Counted from the stretch's first letter, positions 1-15,000 are shown. The stretch: 64,000 bases of DNA from Owenia fusiformis (GCA_903813345.2 CAIIXF020000010.1:11849181-11913180), one strand, 5' to 3'. Made by a program: numbers and translations. The notes: generated from the sequence alone by a model not told the origin.

Positions 1-136
1 AATTATGTTTGAAAGCATTTTGATAAATTAGGTGTGGAGATTTTTAAAATGCATGCTTTTAGTGAGAGGTGGTTTCCAAATCATTTTGTCTATTGGTAGT
101 CCCAGATCATCGTAATTTCTTACATTTTACCATTTT
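1..136. other. Intronic sequence, nothing recognised
   Basis: This is AT-rich sequence, presumably intron of the adhesion-receptor gene. I see no exon, RNA gene or repeat boundary in it. Confidence 0.5.
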
Positions 137-1735
137 TATGTCACCACCAAAAGTAGTGACATATTGTTATGGTCTCCGTTTTTTGCGACGGCGGTTGGAG
201 GTTGGCGTCCGGCGTCTGTAACAATTTCTTACAACTTCCTATAACTTAACAAATACTGTTTAGATTGACTTCAATTTTTTTCTAAATCATCTACATGTTC
301 TCAGAAGTTCAAATCTGACTTTAGATTTGACATTTGACCTTCAATGACCTTCTCAAGCTCAAAAAGGTCTTTTTTCAACTTGCTTCACATTGACTAATTT
401 TTTTTTCAAAATCATCTACATGTTCTCAGAAATTCAAATCTGACTTTAGATTTGACTTTAGATTTGACATTTGACCTTCAAACCTGACTTTAGATTTGAC
501 ATTTGACCTTCAATGACCTTCTCAAGGTCAAAAAAGGTCAAAAAGGTCTGTTTTGAACTTGCTTCAAATTGACTAAATTTCTTTTTCAAAATCATATACG
601 TGTTCTCAGAAATTCAAATCTGACTTAAGATTTGACTTAAGATTTGACATTTGACCTTCAATGACCTTCTCAAGGTCAAAAAAGGTCAAAAAGGTCTGTT
701 TTCAACTTGCTTCAAATTGACTAAAAAAAAATTTCAAAATCATCTACGTGTTCTCAAAATTCAAATCTGACTTTAGATTTGACTTAAGAATTGACATTTG
801 ACCTTCAATGACCTCAAAGTCAAAAAAGGTCAAAAAGGTATTTTTTCAACTTGCTTCAAATTGACTAAATTGTTTTTTCAAAATCATCTACATGTTCTCA
901 GAAATTCAAATCTGACTTTAGATTTGACATTTGACCTTCAATGACCTTCTCAATGTCAAAAAAGGTCAAAAAGGTATTTTTTCATCTTGCTTCAAATTGA
1001 CTAAATTTTTTTTTCAAAATCATCTACATGTTCTCAGAAATTCAAATATGACTTTAGATTTGACTTTAGATTTGACGTTTGACCTTCAATGACCTTCTCA
1101 AGGTCAAAAAAGGTCAAAAAGGTCTTTTTTCAACTTGCTTCAAATTGACTAAAATTTTTTTTCAAAATCATCTACATGTTCTCAGAAATTCAAATCTGAC
1201 TTTAGATTTGACATTTGACCTTTAATGACCTTCTCAAGGTCAAAAAAGGTCAAAAAGGTCTGTTTTCAACTTGCTTCAAATTGACCAAATTTTTTTTTCA
1301 AAATCATCTACATCTTTTCAGAAGTTCAAATTTGACTTTACAAGTTCTCAGAAGTTCAAATCTGACTTTAGATTTGACCTTTGACCTTCAATGACCTTTT
1401 CAAGGTCAAAAAGGTCTTTACTTGCTTCAAATGTACTTAATTTTTTTTTCAAAATCATCTACATGTTCTCAGAAGTTCAAATCTGACTTTAGATTTGACA
1501 TTTGACCTTCAATGACCTTTTCAAGGTCAAAAAGGTCTTTTTTCAACTTGCTTCAAATTTACTTAATTTTTTTTTTCAAAATCATCTACATGTTCTCAGA
1601 AGTTCAAATCTGACTTTTCAATGACCTTCTCAATGTCAAAAAAAGTCAAAGAGGTATTTTTTCAATTTGCTTTAAATTGACCAAATTGTTTAAGGTGATG
1701 ACATTTTGTCATGTTAATGCCTTGTAATTGTTTTA
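137..1735. mobile_element. Interspersed element with internal ~140-bp tandem repeats (copy 1)
   Basis: It begins with TATGTCACCACCAAAAGTAG, a small hairpin (GTCACC...GGTGAC type), followed by TGGTCTCC and GCGTCTGTAACAA. It ends with AGGTGATGACATTTTGTCAT then GTTAATGCCTTG. Between these lie about ten irregular units (spacing 125-180 bases) containing TTCAAAATCATCTACATGTT, TTTGACCTTCAATGACCTTC and AAGGTCAAAAAGGTC. The same two ends occur elsewhere in the window with or without the core, which marks a family of non-autonomous elements. Confidence 0.75.
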
Positions 1736-2031
1736 TGTTATTCATCAATTTCACAAAGAATTCTAGAATATGTCATCAGCCACGTTCATAAAAACATGTT
1801 CAAAATATTTAATCACTAAATTGAAATATACAAAGAAGTGGTTTTAGGGAGGATATAGTGGTAGATAATAGGGAGTTTAAGCTTGCGATGTTTTTCACAA
1901 CCTAAACATGAACAGAAAATATTTGGGCGATTGGTCATGATTATAGATTTGGCATTTCGATTTTTTATGCAAGCTTAAACTCTCTAATATTTGACTTCAA
2001 CATTTGCACCTTTTAATTATTGTTGTTTCAG

Positions 2032-3047
2032 AAACACCTGTGTTCAGTACAGCCCCAGGCAATCCTGTTGTTCAGAATGGTGATGAAGTGAACCTGCCCT
2101 GTAGACCAACTGGAAACCCAGCCCCAAAAACTCAGTGGAGACTTAAAGATGGAGGTTAGTTTTTGGGAATCTGATTGGCTGATTTAAGTCATGTGACTGT
2201 CTTGGACGAGGCACGTTATAGTATGGCAAGTGAATTTGTATAGCCTAATCTTTGACCATGTGTATTTTCTCATTATTAATACAATATTTCTCATCAAAAA
2301 TATATGGCACAATGATATTGAGAGTCTGATTCAGAAACAAAAAATTTAGAAGCAAATGTGTGAGATATACGCACTTTTGTTTTTTTTTGAGAAATGAATT
2401 GAGGAAAATATATTATTTTACTGAAAAGGGTGTATTTATGGTCAGAATACAATCATGGTCAGTGATAGAACCATCAGTCCTAAATATCATTTGCCATAAC
2501 ATTCCTGGTCTTTGGATCATCCAGGTCAAACCAATGCATTATAAGTCGCCCGCTACATTCGGGATGAATCCTTTTCAACATGTGTTTATCCAACCCAGCA
2601 TTCAACACTTTAAAATGATCTTAGAATAAAAATTTTAAAAAAGAGAAGTATTGACATGTAGTTAAATGTCAGTTACTGTAAAAGTGAAACATTTCCCTTT
2701 TTTATTTTTTTTATTTATTATTTCCTAATGAAAGATACAAGTATACAAATAACATAATACAATACGAGCAACAGCAACAGTAAAACATTTCTTGCTAAAA
2801 TTATCATCCTAGTCCATGAGGCAACTAATAAAATTTCTTCTTAAACCATAAAGGCATGAGAACAAGAATATCTTTTATACTGCAGGTTTTATGGACTTGG
2901 GGAGTGAGACTGACCATTACCAAGTTTTTTACAATGGGACTCTGCGCATTAAGAAAGCATCTCCTAACACACATGGGGGATATGTATGTTTCGCAGACAA
3001 TGAGAAGACAGAGAGGCAGGGATACATATCAAAGGTTTTTGTAAATT
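2032..3047 (+). CDS. Ig domain 1 (exons 2032-2154 and 2886-3047)
   Basis: Two exons joined in phase 1 encode one Ig fold. The first carries the B-strand cysteine (NLPC) and the core tryptophan (TQWRL). The second carries NGTLRIKKA and the F-strand YVCFADN. It starts with TPVFSTAP after a phase-1 acceptor, as L1-family Ig domains do. It is the first domain visible; the leader exon and possibly a linker lie upstream. Confidence 0.85.
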
Positions 3048-6000
3048 GTGAGTATTTTCATTCATCAAAATGCTCGGATTAATTTGCACTATAATACTTG
3101 CTGTTACTCCAGTTCAAGTGCTCAGAACTCTGGTTGAATAACATAATAGTTACTACAAATTACTATAATCACTGTTAATATAATTCTGTTTAGACCATAT
3201 GAAAAATACTTGCTATGAATATGATGAGAGTGTAAATATAATTTACACTGTTTGAAGTGATTCCATTTGTTTTGTAATGATCCTAAACTTAAGTTTTGTA
3301 ATGATTCCCCGTGTGCATGCTATGTAATGATTCCCAATGTTCATGCTATGTAATGATTCCCAATATGCATGCTGTGTGATTTTAGACGCACCTGTATTTG
3401 ATGATAACCAACCAAGCAAGTTATATCCCCACCAAGACCAGGATGCATTTGTATCATGTAATGTAAAAAGTCATCCCAACCCAACAGTGAGTTTAAACAC
3501 TAAAATACCAGTAAAGTATATACTAATAGTTCAATTTGTCACAAAATCACCCCCCCCCCCCCCACAAACTCCTACAGAATTATTGTAAAAATGGGGTAAC
3601 AGATATTTGATTAAGGAAAATGATACATTGAAAATATATTTCAATGTGTGAGACTGATAAATGAATAAGATCAACCAATACAATACAATACCAAACAATA
3701 CAATTCAATTCAATACAAGACAATACAATTCAATACAAGACAATACAATACAATAAAATACAATACAATACAATACTCTTGTTTAGGACATAATGCAAAA
3801 TGCATTTGGAAAATTTTATGCAAAAGCATGCCAAGATGGAATTTGTGGTTTTTCAGTCATTATTTCATGCATCAAACACTCTCTACACAAGAAAATTCAA
3901 GAATACCACACCATCATTTATGGAGAAGTTATTGGTTCAGATACTTTGGGAGTCAGTCTGTATAATTGTCATGTAATTTGTGTTTAGATCAGATGGTACC
4001 GTGGAGAATCTAAATTGGGGCCTCTAGGTTCACCTGATTATCAAGTGTTCCCCAATGGCACACTCAAGATCTTTAACATTCAGCCCCGCGATGATGCTCC
4101 ATATTATTGTGATGCACAGAATAGAGAAGGTGAAGCCGAGAGACGTGTAGATGTAGAGGTTCGAGGTAAATGTGGGCTTTGATGATTTATATTCTTTCAG
4201 TGAAATAAGTAGCCGTGCCTAAGTCAGTATTTATCAATTATACTGTAAAATTAATGATTAAAATAAAAAAGACACTGGATAAAGCAAAGCTATTGAATTA
4301 GTAAAATGAAAACTGGACCTGCAATCTCAAGTTTCATTTGACATTTTTCACTTTTAACCTTGACCTCCAGTCTGCCACCTTTGACCATGATATGAAGTCT
4401 CATCCCTAGTTCACATCAAAGGTATACAATATATTTTGTTAGTACCTCAGCTGAAATACTCGATTCTGATTGGTTGATTAGCGGTCAACAATATGTACTG
4501 TTGACCGCTACTAGGTACTGTTGACCGCTACTTTTGAAAAAGTTTCATGACGTCATATTGTTTAAAGAAAAAACATGGCAGACGGACATTTTGTAAACGT
4601 TGATAAAAGTGATATTTTGACTTTACTAGACTACAAGTATAGGAAAAATACAAAAAGAAACGTAAAATTAACATTAATTTACTAATGAGTGCGCATTGCT
4701 GGCGTGGTTCGGAGAAAAGATTGTGAAATGAAGCCATGCCGATTGATGATTGTCGTCTATATGTGTATTATTAGTTTCTTCGGACTAACAAAACAATTGT
4801 AGACCTCTCCATTCGGTCAACCGTCAAAATCATATACCTCGACTGTAAACCTTGAAACTACTGTTGACCTCGACCTTCGGTCTCTGTGAACAGTAGTTTC
4901 TCGGTTTACAGTCTCGGTATACAATTTTGCCAGTTGACCTCTGGAGAGGTCAACAATTATATACTGTTCACCCTGAGTTAGGGACAACAATTGTACATAT
5001 ACAGCAAGTTTATGATTTGTATTCCAGCTCCACCTAAGATCATATTTAGTCCAATAAGTCAGATGGTTGATGATGGTGGAATAGCCTTTTTAAAGTGTGA
5101 TGTTGCTGGACGACCGAAGCCTTCCATAAAGTGGCTCTTCCAGGATGCAGACTTACCCAGAGGTTTGTTGGAATATCTTGAGTGAATCGAAAATATAAGG
5201 TTTCAATATTATTAAGGTTTCAAAATATATTCAGTTCAATTATCTCAGCATATTGCTCTGTATTATATTTACGATGACTATGGTAGTGAAACATTTACAA
5301 TAAGTATTTTTTATTTCCATATAAAGGCAGAAATTAACCTTGCACACAATGCCTTTGGGCAAATCCAATCTAAAAAATATTGTGAAGTTATGATTCTCTA
5401 AATTCAATAAACAAGTTGTCATTGTAACAACTTGAAAAACAAAAGAATTTTAGTAATCATAATTCAAGGCAATCAGAGCATGGGCTTTCAACTAGAATTT
5501 AAAGCCCATGTATTGAGTTATTAACCTTTGTCATGCTTATAATACACTTTTTAATTATTTATTTTTATGTCAGAATTGGGTAAACTATCTTCAAATATGG
5601 AGCTTTCCTCAGGTGACCTTACAAGTAGTTTGAGTGTGTCAAATATACGCCAAGAACAGTTAGGAAAGTACACATGTGTAGCTAGTAACAATGCAGGAAC
5701 AGTTACTGCCAGTGCTATTGTCCACACTCAGGGTAAGAGCACATTTTTGTTATAACATTGAACAAGTTTCGTAGGAATATAGTGAAGTTCTCTGTCCTTG
5801 TGTCAACTTTAGGGATTATAATCAAATACTGGAATAGTTAAATTTTCTGATTTGGTAGAAAGATGTATAATAGCAGTGATCAGGTGGCTGCAAAATTGTT
5901 GTTTTCCCAATTCAGACCAAGATTGGTCAAAATATGCCAATTTTTCATGATTTTCTCATTTTCAAGTGGGTGCAAATGGATTTTCATGTGGGTGCAAGCC

Positions 6001-9000
6001 TATTTTCAAAATCTCAAGTGGGTGCTGCGCCCACTTGCTTTAATGCTGGGGAGATCACTGATAGTAAAAGAAATTTTGGCCACATCTCAAAAATGGTAGC
6101 TTATAGGGACACCATTTAATATTCATTTGATCACTCATTAAGAGGATCAGAAAACCTATTTCCAATAAGACATAAAACTTGGGTGGTTTAACTAGTAAGA
6201 GTTATATGTATTTGGAAACAGATTTCCCTCGATTTGTTGTGAAACCTGAGGATGTCAAAGTTGACTATGGTAATGCTGCCAGACTCTATTGTAATGGGAC
6301 TGTCCACATAAACGGCACAATTCTAGCTGTTGATTGGTTCAGAGACAATGGTGATTGGACATACACACCTCAACCAGATAACTCCAGTGTAGGAGATGTG
6401 AAGCTAGCTGATGGCAGCCTCAAACTATCTGTAAGTAGAAATTGCTTCACCGTTATCAAGGCTTTTTTTATATACCGGATGTATTCTGGATGGTCATTGG
6501 CTCATTTATGGTCACATGATATGAAATAAGTTATCTCTTTCCATGGAAAGTTATTGCTGCCAGGGAATATGAAATGCCACATTTTTAGGAAATAGTGCCC
6601 TTGAAATCAAATTACAGGACATTCCCTCTGGAAATATCTTTCACTGTTTCCTCGTCCTTCTATGGCAGCCACTAATGTGGAATAGAGAGTCACTTGTATT
6701 ATTGATTCATGTAATAGGGTGGAAACATGTCAGTTTGGTAGAGTACAGGAGCATGACATTTCACCAAGAAATATTAAGAATTTTGCACACTTAGTTTTTG
6801 ACTTAAAAGCTACTTTATCAAATTGAAACGCCCCATGCATATATATTTTAACAGTTACAATTTAGCTTTGATGTACAACATTGACATGACATTTATTTTT
6901 TACTTAATTTTTTTTTTTTAGGAATTTTCGATATGGAGAAGGAAGAAAGATTGAGTCAAATCTTAGATTATCTAGTAATAGGTATTTTAATTTCACCATA
7001 TATATCCTAATATTTTCAGAGTGTAGACTTTGGAGATAGAGGGCGCTATGTGTGCAGGCTCAGTACAAATGCTGCAAGTATCAATGCATCAGCCTATCTG
7101 CAGGTTAATGGTGAGAATGTGTTTTTTCACAGTTATTCGGTCACAGTTATTGTCCCAGGGCATCTTTTAAATTCACAATCCAAGACGCAATGAATCTCTT
7201 GAAAGCTGTTTCACTTATTCAATTTCAGTTATCAATTCTATGATTAAGAAACCTAATAGATTACTTGTAGTTACATACATAATAAAGATACCATAAATGA
7301 TACATTATCTCCAAAATAAATGCTAGAAATGTTATAAAAAGCTCTTTATTAAAGCTCCATATACCGTTTAATATTCATTTTATGTGCATGTTTAATATGA
7401 GAGGGATGAGAGATGATGCTCAACAACTGATTCAATTTATATTACTCCTGTTCATATCCATCCTCCGATCACAGGGCTTCAAAATCCAGAATGTATTCTT
7501 TCTTTTTACCCCCTGCGATAAGCAGTTAGCATTTCCCCGATTTAGAACTCGCATTCTGATTGGCTGACGCAACACTGCGACAGAAATCATGTATAAGTCA
7601 TTGCTTATAATTAGATCACCTGATTCAGTTTAATCGGGCGCTTCCAAATTGGTTATAGCAGGGGGAAGAAGGAGGTACGGATTCTGGATACCTGCTCAGG
7701 AGGATGGTTCATATCTTGTTTTAAATGTTGTTGATTGCCCTTCATAGGTAAACCCATACTGGATAGTTTAACCAATGAGGTAGAATATGCCGGGAATGAG
7801 ATACAACTAGCATGTCCCTCCACTGGTGACCCTTACCCCACAACCACCTGGACTGCACCCACAGGCTATGAAGTGATGAACAATAACCCTCACTATCGCC
7901 AGATTGGGGATAATCTGCTCATACATGCCCTTTCTGTTGAGAGAGACTTTGGAAGGTGGACTTGTAAGAAATGTAATTCATACGGGTGTGCTGAAGATAC
8001 ATTGATGATGACTATAGTTGGTAAATACACTTAATCTAATTTGTAAATTTAAATAGATGCTTGTTCATCATTAGAATTTATATCTGCAATAATTCAATCC
8101 TATTGATACATGTACCTCAATGTATTTGAAGAAAAGCACAAGTTTACGCTCACTTCAAATCTGATTCCCCTTCTCTATATTCATAAAAAGGGAAGACCAC
8201 ATGTAGCTAAGCTTGTTTGATGTAAAATTAATAGATGCAGTTTGCTAAGAACATAGATCTGTTCATATCTTATTGAAGAAAAGTCCAATATTACACAAAA
8301 CTGTGAATGAATCGTCACATCTTATTGTAGGAAAGCCCAATATTACACACAGTGTAGGTAGAGACATTAACCCTGTGAATGAATCATCATATCTTATTAT
8401 AGGAAAGCCCAATATTGCACACAGTGTAGGTAGAGACATTAACCCTGTGAATGAATCATCATATCTTATTGTAGAAAATTCCAATATTACACAAAATGAA
8501 GTTAGAGATGTTAACCCTGTGAATGAATCATCATATCTTATTGTAGAAAATTCCAATATTACACAAAATGAAGTTAGAGATGTTAACCCTGTGAATGAAT
8601 CATCATATCTTATTGTAGGAAAACCCAATATTACACACAGTGTAGGTAGAGATGTTAACCCTGTGAATGAATCATCATATCTTATAATAGGAAAGCCCAA
8701 TATTACACACAATGTAGGTAGAGACATTAACCCTGTGAATGAATCATCATATCTTATTGTAGGAAAGCCCAATATTACACACAGTGTAGGTAGAGACATT
8801 AACCCTGTGAATGAATCATCATATCCTATTGTAGGAAAGCCCAATATTACACACAGTGTAGGTAGAGACATTAACCCTGTGAATGAATCATCATATCCTA
8901 TTGTAGGAAAGCCCAATATTACACACAGTGTAGGTAGAGACATTAACCCTGTGAATGAATCATCATATCCTATTGTAGGAAAGCCAAATATTACACACAG

Positions 9001-12000
9001 TGTAGGTAGAGACATTAACCCTGTGAATGAATCATCATATCCTATTGTAGGAAAGCCCAATATTACAAAAAATGGAGTAAGAGACATTAACCCTGTGAAT
9101 GAATCATCATATCTTATTGTAGGAAAGCCAAATATTACACACAGTGTAGGTAGAAACATTAACCCTGTGAATGAATCATCATATATTATTGTAGGAAAGC
9201 CCAATATTACACACAGTGTAGGTAGAGACATTAACCCTGTGAATGAATCATCATATCTTATTATAGGAAAGCCCAATATTACACACAGTGTAGCTAGAGA
9301 CATTAACTCTGTGAATTAATCATCATATCCTATTGTAGGAAAGCCCAATATTACACACAGTGTAGGTAGAGACATTAACTCTGTGAATTAATCATCATAT
9401 ATTATTGTAGGAAAGCCCAATATTACACACAGTGTAGGTAGAGACATTAACTCTGTGAATTAATCATCATATCTTATTATAGGAAAGCCCAATATTACAC
9501 ACAGTGTAGCTAGAGACATTAACTCTGTGAATTAATCATCATATCCTATTGTAGGAAAGCCCAATATTACACACAGTGTAGGTAGAGACATTAACTCTGT
9601 GAATTAATCATCATATATTATTGTAGGAAAGCCCAATATTACACACAGTGTAGCTAGAGACATTAACTCTGTGAATTAATCATCATATATTATTGTAGGA
9701 AAGCCCAATATTACACACAGTGTAGGTAGAGACATTAACTCTGTGAATTAATCATCATATATTATTGTAGGAAAGCCCAATATTACACACAGTGTAGGTA
9801 GAGACATTAACTCTGTGAATTAATCATCATATCTTATTATAGGAAAGCCCAATATTACACACAGTGTAGCTAGAGACATTAACTCTGTGAATTAATCATC
9901 ATATATTATTGTAGGAAAGCCCAATATTACACACAGTGTAGGTAGAGACATTAACCCTGTGAATGAATCGTCACGTCGTGTAGCTAGAGATGTAAACCCT
10001 GTGAATGAATCGTCATATCTTGCAATCTCATGCCCAGCTGTTGGCTTCCCTTCTCCTTCATTTGATTTCTGGGCTAAGGACCTAACAGGGGAGGACTATT
10101 CATGGATACACCCAAAATACCCTCCAGTAAGTGACTGTTGCAACACTCTTCCATTAGATACTCAAACTTCATCTTTTCATTAACTCTTGGATACCATTTT
10201 TGATATTTTGCCATTTTTGCCATTTTGCTACCTTAATACTACGTGATGCACAATTTGGTAAGATGTACAAGAGATAAACCAATTACACACATATTATAAC
10301 ATAATTTGTGGGTGAAAATTTTCTAACAATAGAAAAAGGAAATTTTCTTTGGTCGCTTTGGATATTTAAAAGTTAATTTCATTAAAAAAGAGAGTATTTC
10401 ATATTTTAAATCAAGCTTTAATTTGTGTTTCTAGGCTGACCATGAAATCATCACTACAGAGACTCCACCACAACTGAGAATATTTGGAGGGAATAAGCGC
10501 GATGGTTACAAGTGTGTGGCCAAGAACATGTATGGCAGTGATATCTGGGATTTGACAGGTATGTCGCTGGCCTAGTAACATGTATAGGGGGAAATAAAAC
10601 AATTCCACCTCCACTAGAGCAAAAACTACTTCAGGGTCATTTACCTTTAGTAGAATTAAATTATTTTAATAAACTAATTTCATTTTATATTACATCATCA
10701 AAAATGATAGTTATAAGCATGTTGGACATGTAAAGCACTATATAGAAAGAAACACTACAATATATTGATCAGTCATCCTGAACTACTAAATGTATAAGCT
10801 CTGATTTGAGATGTTTTGTGCATTTCAGCACCTAGGGCCATTGCCCAGCCACTTCCCTATACTAGTACCCCAAACACAGCTACAGTTGATTGGGTGGATC
10901 CAAGAGAGAAAAATCTTCCTATTAAACATTACAACCTCAACTACAGACAAGGTATGGCTGCTATATATAGCATGGTAACTTTATTAAAAAAACATGTAAT
11001 CAGATTTTTTTAGACAGTTTCAGGAAGGGATGACATATGGTTAACCACACTTCTTTCTTGACCTGCATGTCATTTAATGTATTGCTTTTTATTAATGGCT
11101 TGTATGACTTTAACCACATGTATGGATTCATCAGAAAATAAGAACCCATGATCAAACTCTGGTCAGTTTACATTTAAATCATTTAGCAACACATTTCACA
11201 GTACCTCGAAACACATCAACAAACAGGGCATTATTTTTATGGTTCTTCAAAACTTTAATTATGATTTATACAAGATACTTGTAGTTAGAGGGTAAAATAG
11301 TTGACCATTGATAATTCAGGGTAAGTGTTATTCTTTGCAGGTGATGGTACTTGGAATTCATTGAATGAGAATGTACAGAGTCTTCCTCACACTATAGACA
11401 ACCTGCAACCTTACACCCAGTATGAGTACATGGTCCAGCCAGTTAATGCACTAGGGACTGGTTCCTTCTACCATGGCTCAAAGGTCACTACTGAAGCTAT
11501 AGGTACTGGACATATTATTGACTCAGTTTAAGAGTTTGCGATTTTCCCTTTAAAAGGGAAATTTAGTGTAAAATGAACTAGAGAATACATGTGTGCCTTA
11601 GCTTAATATCTTCATTCGTCCATCATATCTATATGATAAATAAATTAAGATAGTATCCTTATCTGCATGATTCTACCTTTTTAAAACTTAATTTTAAACC
11701 AAGTTAATCTGTTGTGTGTACTGTACCTTATTTGCCCACTTTACTTTATTTGCTTGATCTAAGAATGATTATGCATGGCCTGCATGTATTTCAGCACCCT
11801 CTATCCCTCGCAACATGGAATGTGTGATAGCTGACAATGATGGGAACATTACATGGAATGCACCTGCAGAACTGAATGGAAATCCAGGTTTGTGATGTAC
11901 AATCATGAGTATTTGATGTATTCCTACTCAACACTAAACTTAAAGGGCTAACAAAGACTAGACATGAAATGAGAGTAGTTTTCAAAAAATGTCACAAATT

Positions 12001-15000
12001 TACAATATTGTTTACTCACAACATTTAATATCATGCCATTTTCTTAAAAGTTATGCATTTCTGAATTCTATCTTTTATTTTATTTTTAGCTGATATCATC
12101 TATGAAGTGAAATACAATGATGAGAATGTTCAGAATCCTACTTATAAATCAAAAACTACTAAGGATAGGTCCATAAGACTTGATGACGTGGAACACAAAC
12201 ACAATTACACTGTGAAAGTAAGGGCAGGCAACAGAGATATTGGTGAATGGGGGCCATACACCACAGCTTGCAATCTATTAGCTGTTCCTATAGGTAAGAT
12301 ACACCACAGCTTGCAATTTATTCACTGTTCCCATAGGTAAGATACACCACAGCTTGCAATCTATTAGCTGTTCCTATAGGTAAGATACACCACAGCTTGC
12401 AATTTATTCGCTGTTCCCATAGGTAAGATACACCACAGCTTGCAATCTTTTTGCTGTTCCCATAGGTAAGATACACCACAGCTTGCAATCTATTTGCTGT
12501 TCCCATAGGTAAGATTCACCACAGCTTGCAACCTATTTGCTGTTCCTATAGGTAAGATTCACCACAGCTTGCAACCTATTTGCTGTTCCTATAGGTAAGA
12601 TACACCACAGCTTGCAACCTAGTTACTGTTCCTAATGGTAAAGTATAGCACAGCTTGCAACCTAGTTGTTCATATAGGTAATATACACCACAGATACATC
12701 ATTTTGGTCCAAAAATTGAGCTCACCTTGTATTAAAGCTGGTTGATGTGGGTGTTTTCAATGGATAGATAACTTAATTTTACCTAAAGTGAATTATACTG
12801 AGTTAGATTTTTGAAACACTCTACTTTCGATTATGCAAGAGGATCTTTTATTCCAATGCTATGAAGATGTATTATGTTATGTAATGTGAGGTTTTAGATA
12901 TGAAGCTTAACCAATTTGTTTCAGTGCCCAGATGCGCCCCTACCCTCAAGGAGGCCAAAGTTATGGGAGCACATGATGTTAAACTAACTTGGGAGGTGAG
13001 ATATATTGCCATGTAATTTACTTATCTAGTACCACTGTTTGAGTTATAAATTTTAGTTAAATGTAGAGGGTGTTCCGTATACACAGATGTTTTACACTTG
13101 ATGATACATTGAATAACACTTCTGTTTTTTCTCACAGGACAAATGCAACACGTTTAAAGATGGCTATCGTGTATGTTCCAAAGAATCAGTAGATACCAAG
13201 GACTGGCAGTGTACAAATTACAGCAACCCTCAACAGCGTTCTCAGCTTGTGACAGGTCTTGATGAGAGCACAGAAAATAGCTTTGTAGTTGCAGCTCTGA
13301 ATGATGCAGGCCATGGGCCATATTCCAATGAGCTTCAGGCAAAAACTGCTTATGGTAAGTAGTGGTGTGTGAGGCACAATGCCCTTTGCTCCCCTTTTCA
13401 CTAATGAAAGTTAAATTGGTGTGAAAATTGGCCAGGTCAGAAGAACGTAGTTCATTATTTGAAATTAAATTATTCCAATTATTTCACAATTGTAATTAAA
13501 CTGTGAAAGATTGTTTCATTTAGTGAGTTTCATGATGAAATGTAAGTATGGATTTAGTGAATTGCTGTAAATTTATTCATATTAGTGTAGATTGTATATG
13601 TATTTTTGACTTTCTTTCCCTGATATTGCACTTTTAAATTAAACTTTATTTAAGCATTTATTTATGTATTTAATTCTTTATTTAAGGATTTAAGCACTGA
13701 GCTCAAGGCTTTTTTGTAAAAGATAACACAAGTGGATTGTTCCTTCCTGAAAGAATGTTGAGGTTTAAGGAAGTAGCAATCTATGAATGATATATTTTAC
13801 AAATAAAGCATTGAGTTCAGTGCTTAAATGTTTTTCACACGTGGCAAAAATGGTTTTACAAAAACAATAAATTACTCATATAAGGGGGAGTGAACAGGAC
13901 AGGCAACTTTAATTATGAATTTTGTTTAACCATTTTGGAAATGACAGCATGCCACCTAGCAATAAGTTAGATTTTATGTTGTTTGTTTCTAATATTGTTT
14001 AACCATTTTGGAAATGACATCAGCATGCCACCTAGCAATGTTGTTTGTGTTTAATAGTGATTAGCCATTTTGGAAATGATATCAGTATGCCACCTAGCAA
14101 TGTTGTTTGTGTTTAATAGTGTTTAACCATTTTGGAAATGACATCAGCATGCCACCTAACCTAGCAATGTTGTTTGTGTTTAATAGTGATTAATCATTTT
14201 GGAAATGACATCAGCATGCCACCTAACCTAGCAATGTTGTTTGTGTTTAATAGTGATTAGCCATTTTGGAAATGATATCAGCATGCCACCTTGGACTAAA
14301 TTTTAAATATGGGTTTCTATATGTTTGATCAGAATTATCTAAATTGCTCAATTCAATTCAGAAAATAAAATTAGGATAGTAGGGAAACATTGGCATACTT
14401 TTTGAAAAATTGCTTCCAACATTTTAAGACTTGCTGTCATTTTAAGAGATCAGAGTGTCTTTATAATGAGGTTTATGTACAGTACAGTACATTCCCGCTT
14501 TAAGGAAGAGAGCAGTATGTGATAGCAATGTTCATGTATTTCTTTTGTTCCAAATGCAATAAGCATATGGCCTAGTCACATAGCCCGGCCGATGTCCAGC
14601 ATCGGTAGAGCTTGGTGGATCTTTTTGGTGCCTCCGAGCTCTCCACATCGGAAGCAGAGCTCGGTGACGTGAACGGACTCCGTCCGGACATCTTCAGGCG
14701 ACCGACCGAACACCGGCCGGTGACCGTACGGAGTCTGTCTCAAAATGGTAGTTTTTTTCTGCCGATGTGGCAGCAACTACCGGCCGGAGGTCGGCCGGAC
14801 ATCGGAAGGAATACGGCCGGTACCCGAGCAGGTAACAGGACACCGTGCGATCGCCGGCCGGGTTGTTAATGGGCTTTGAACAGTGACCGGCCGATGCTCT
14901 GTCCCACATCGGCCGGAGCTCGGTCGGAGCTCGGCCGCTGTCCGTTAAAAAACCTCGTCCTCTGGTTGTCTCAGATGCACGGGACACCGGCCGATACTCG

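Noticed and set aside
5863-6119. Two overlapping short frames before Ig4
   Set aside because: They are in a dispersed repeat fragment shared with two other places in the window.
8263-9303. 346-codon open frame on the minus strand through the 72-bp array
   Set aside because: It is a by-product of a repeat unit of 72 bases with no stop in that frame. The plus-strand exon context and splice sites explain the sequence.
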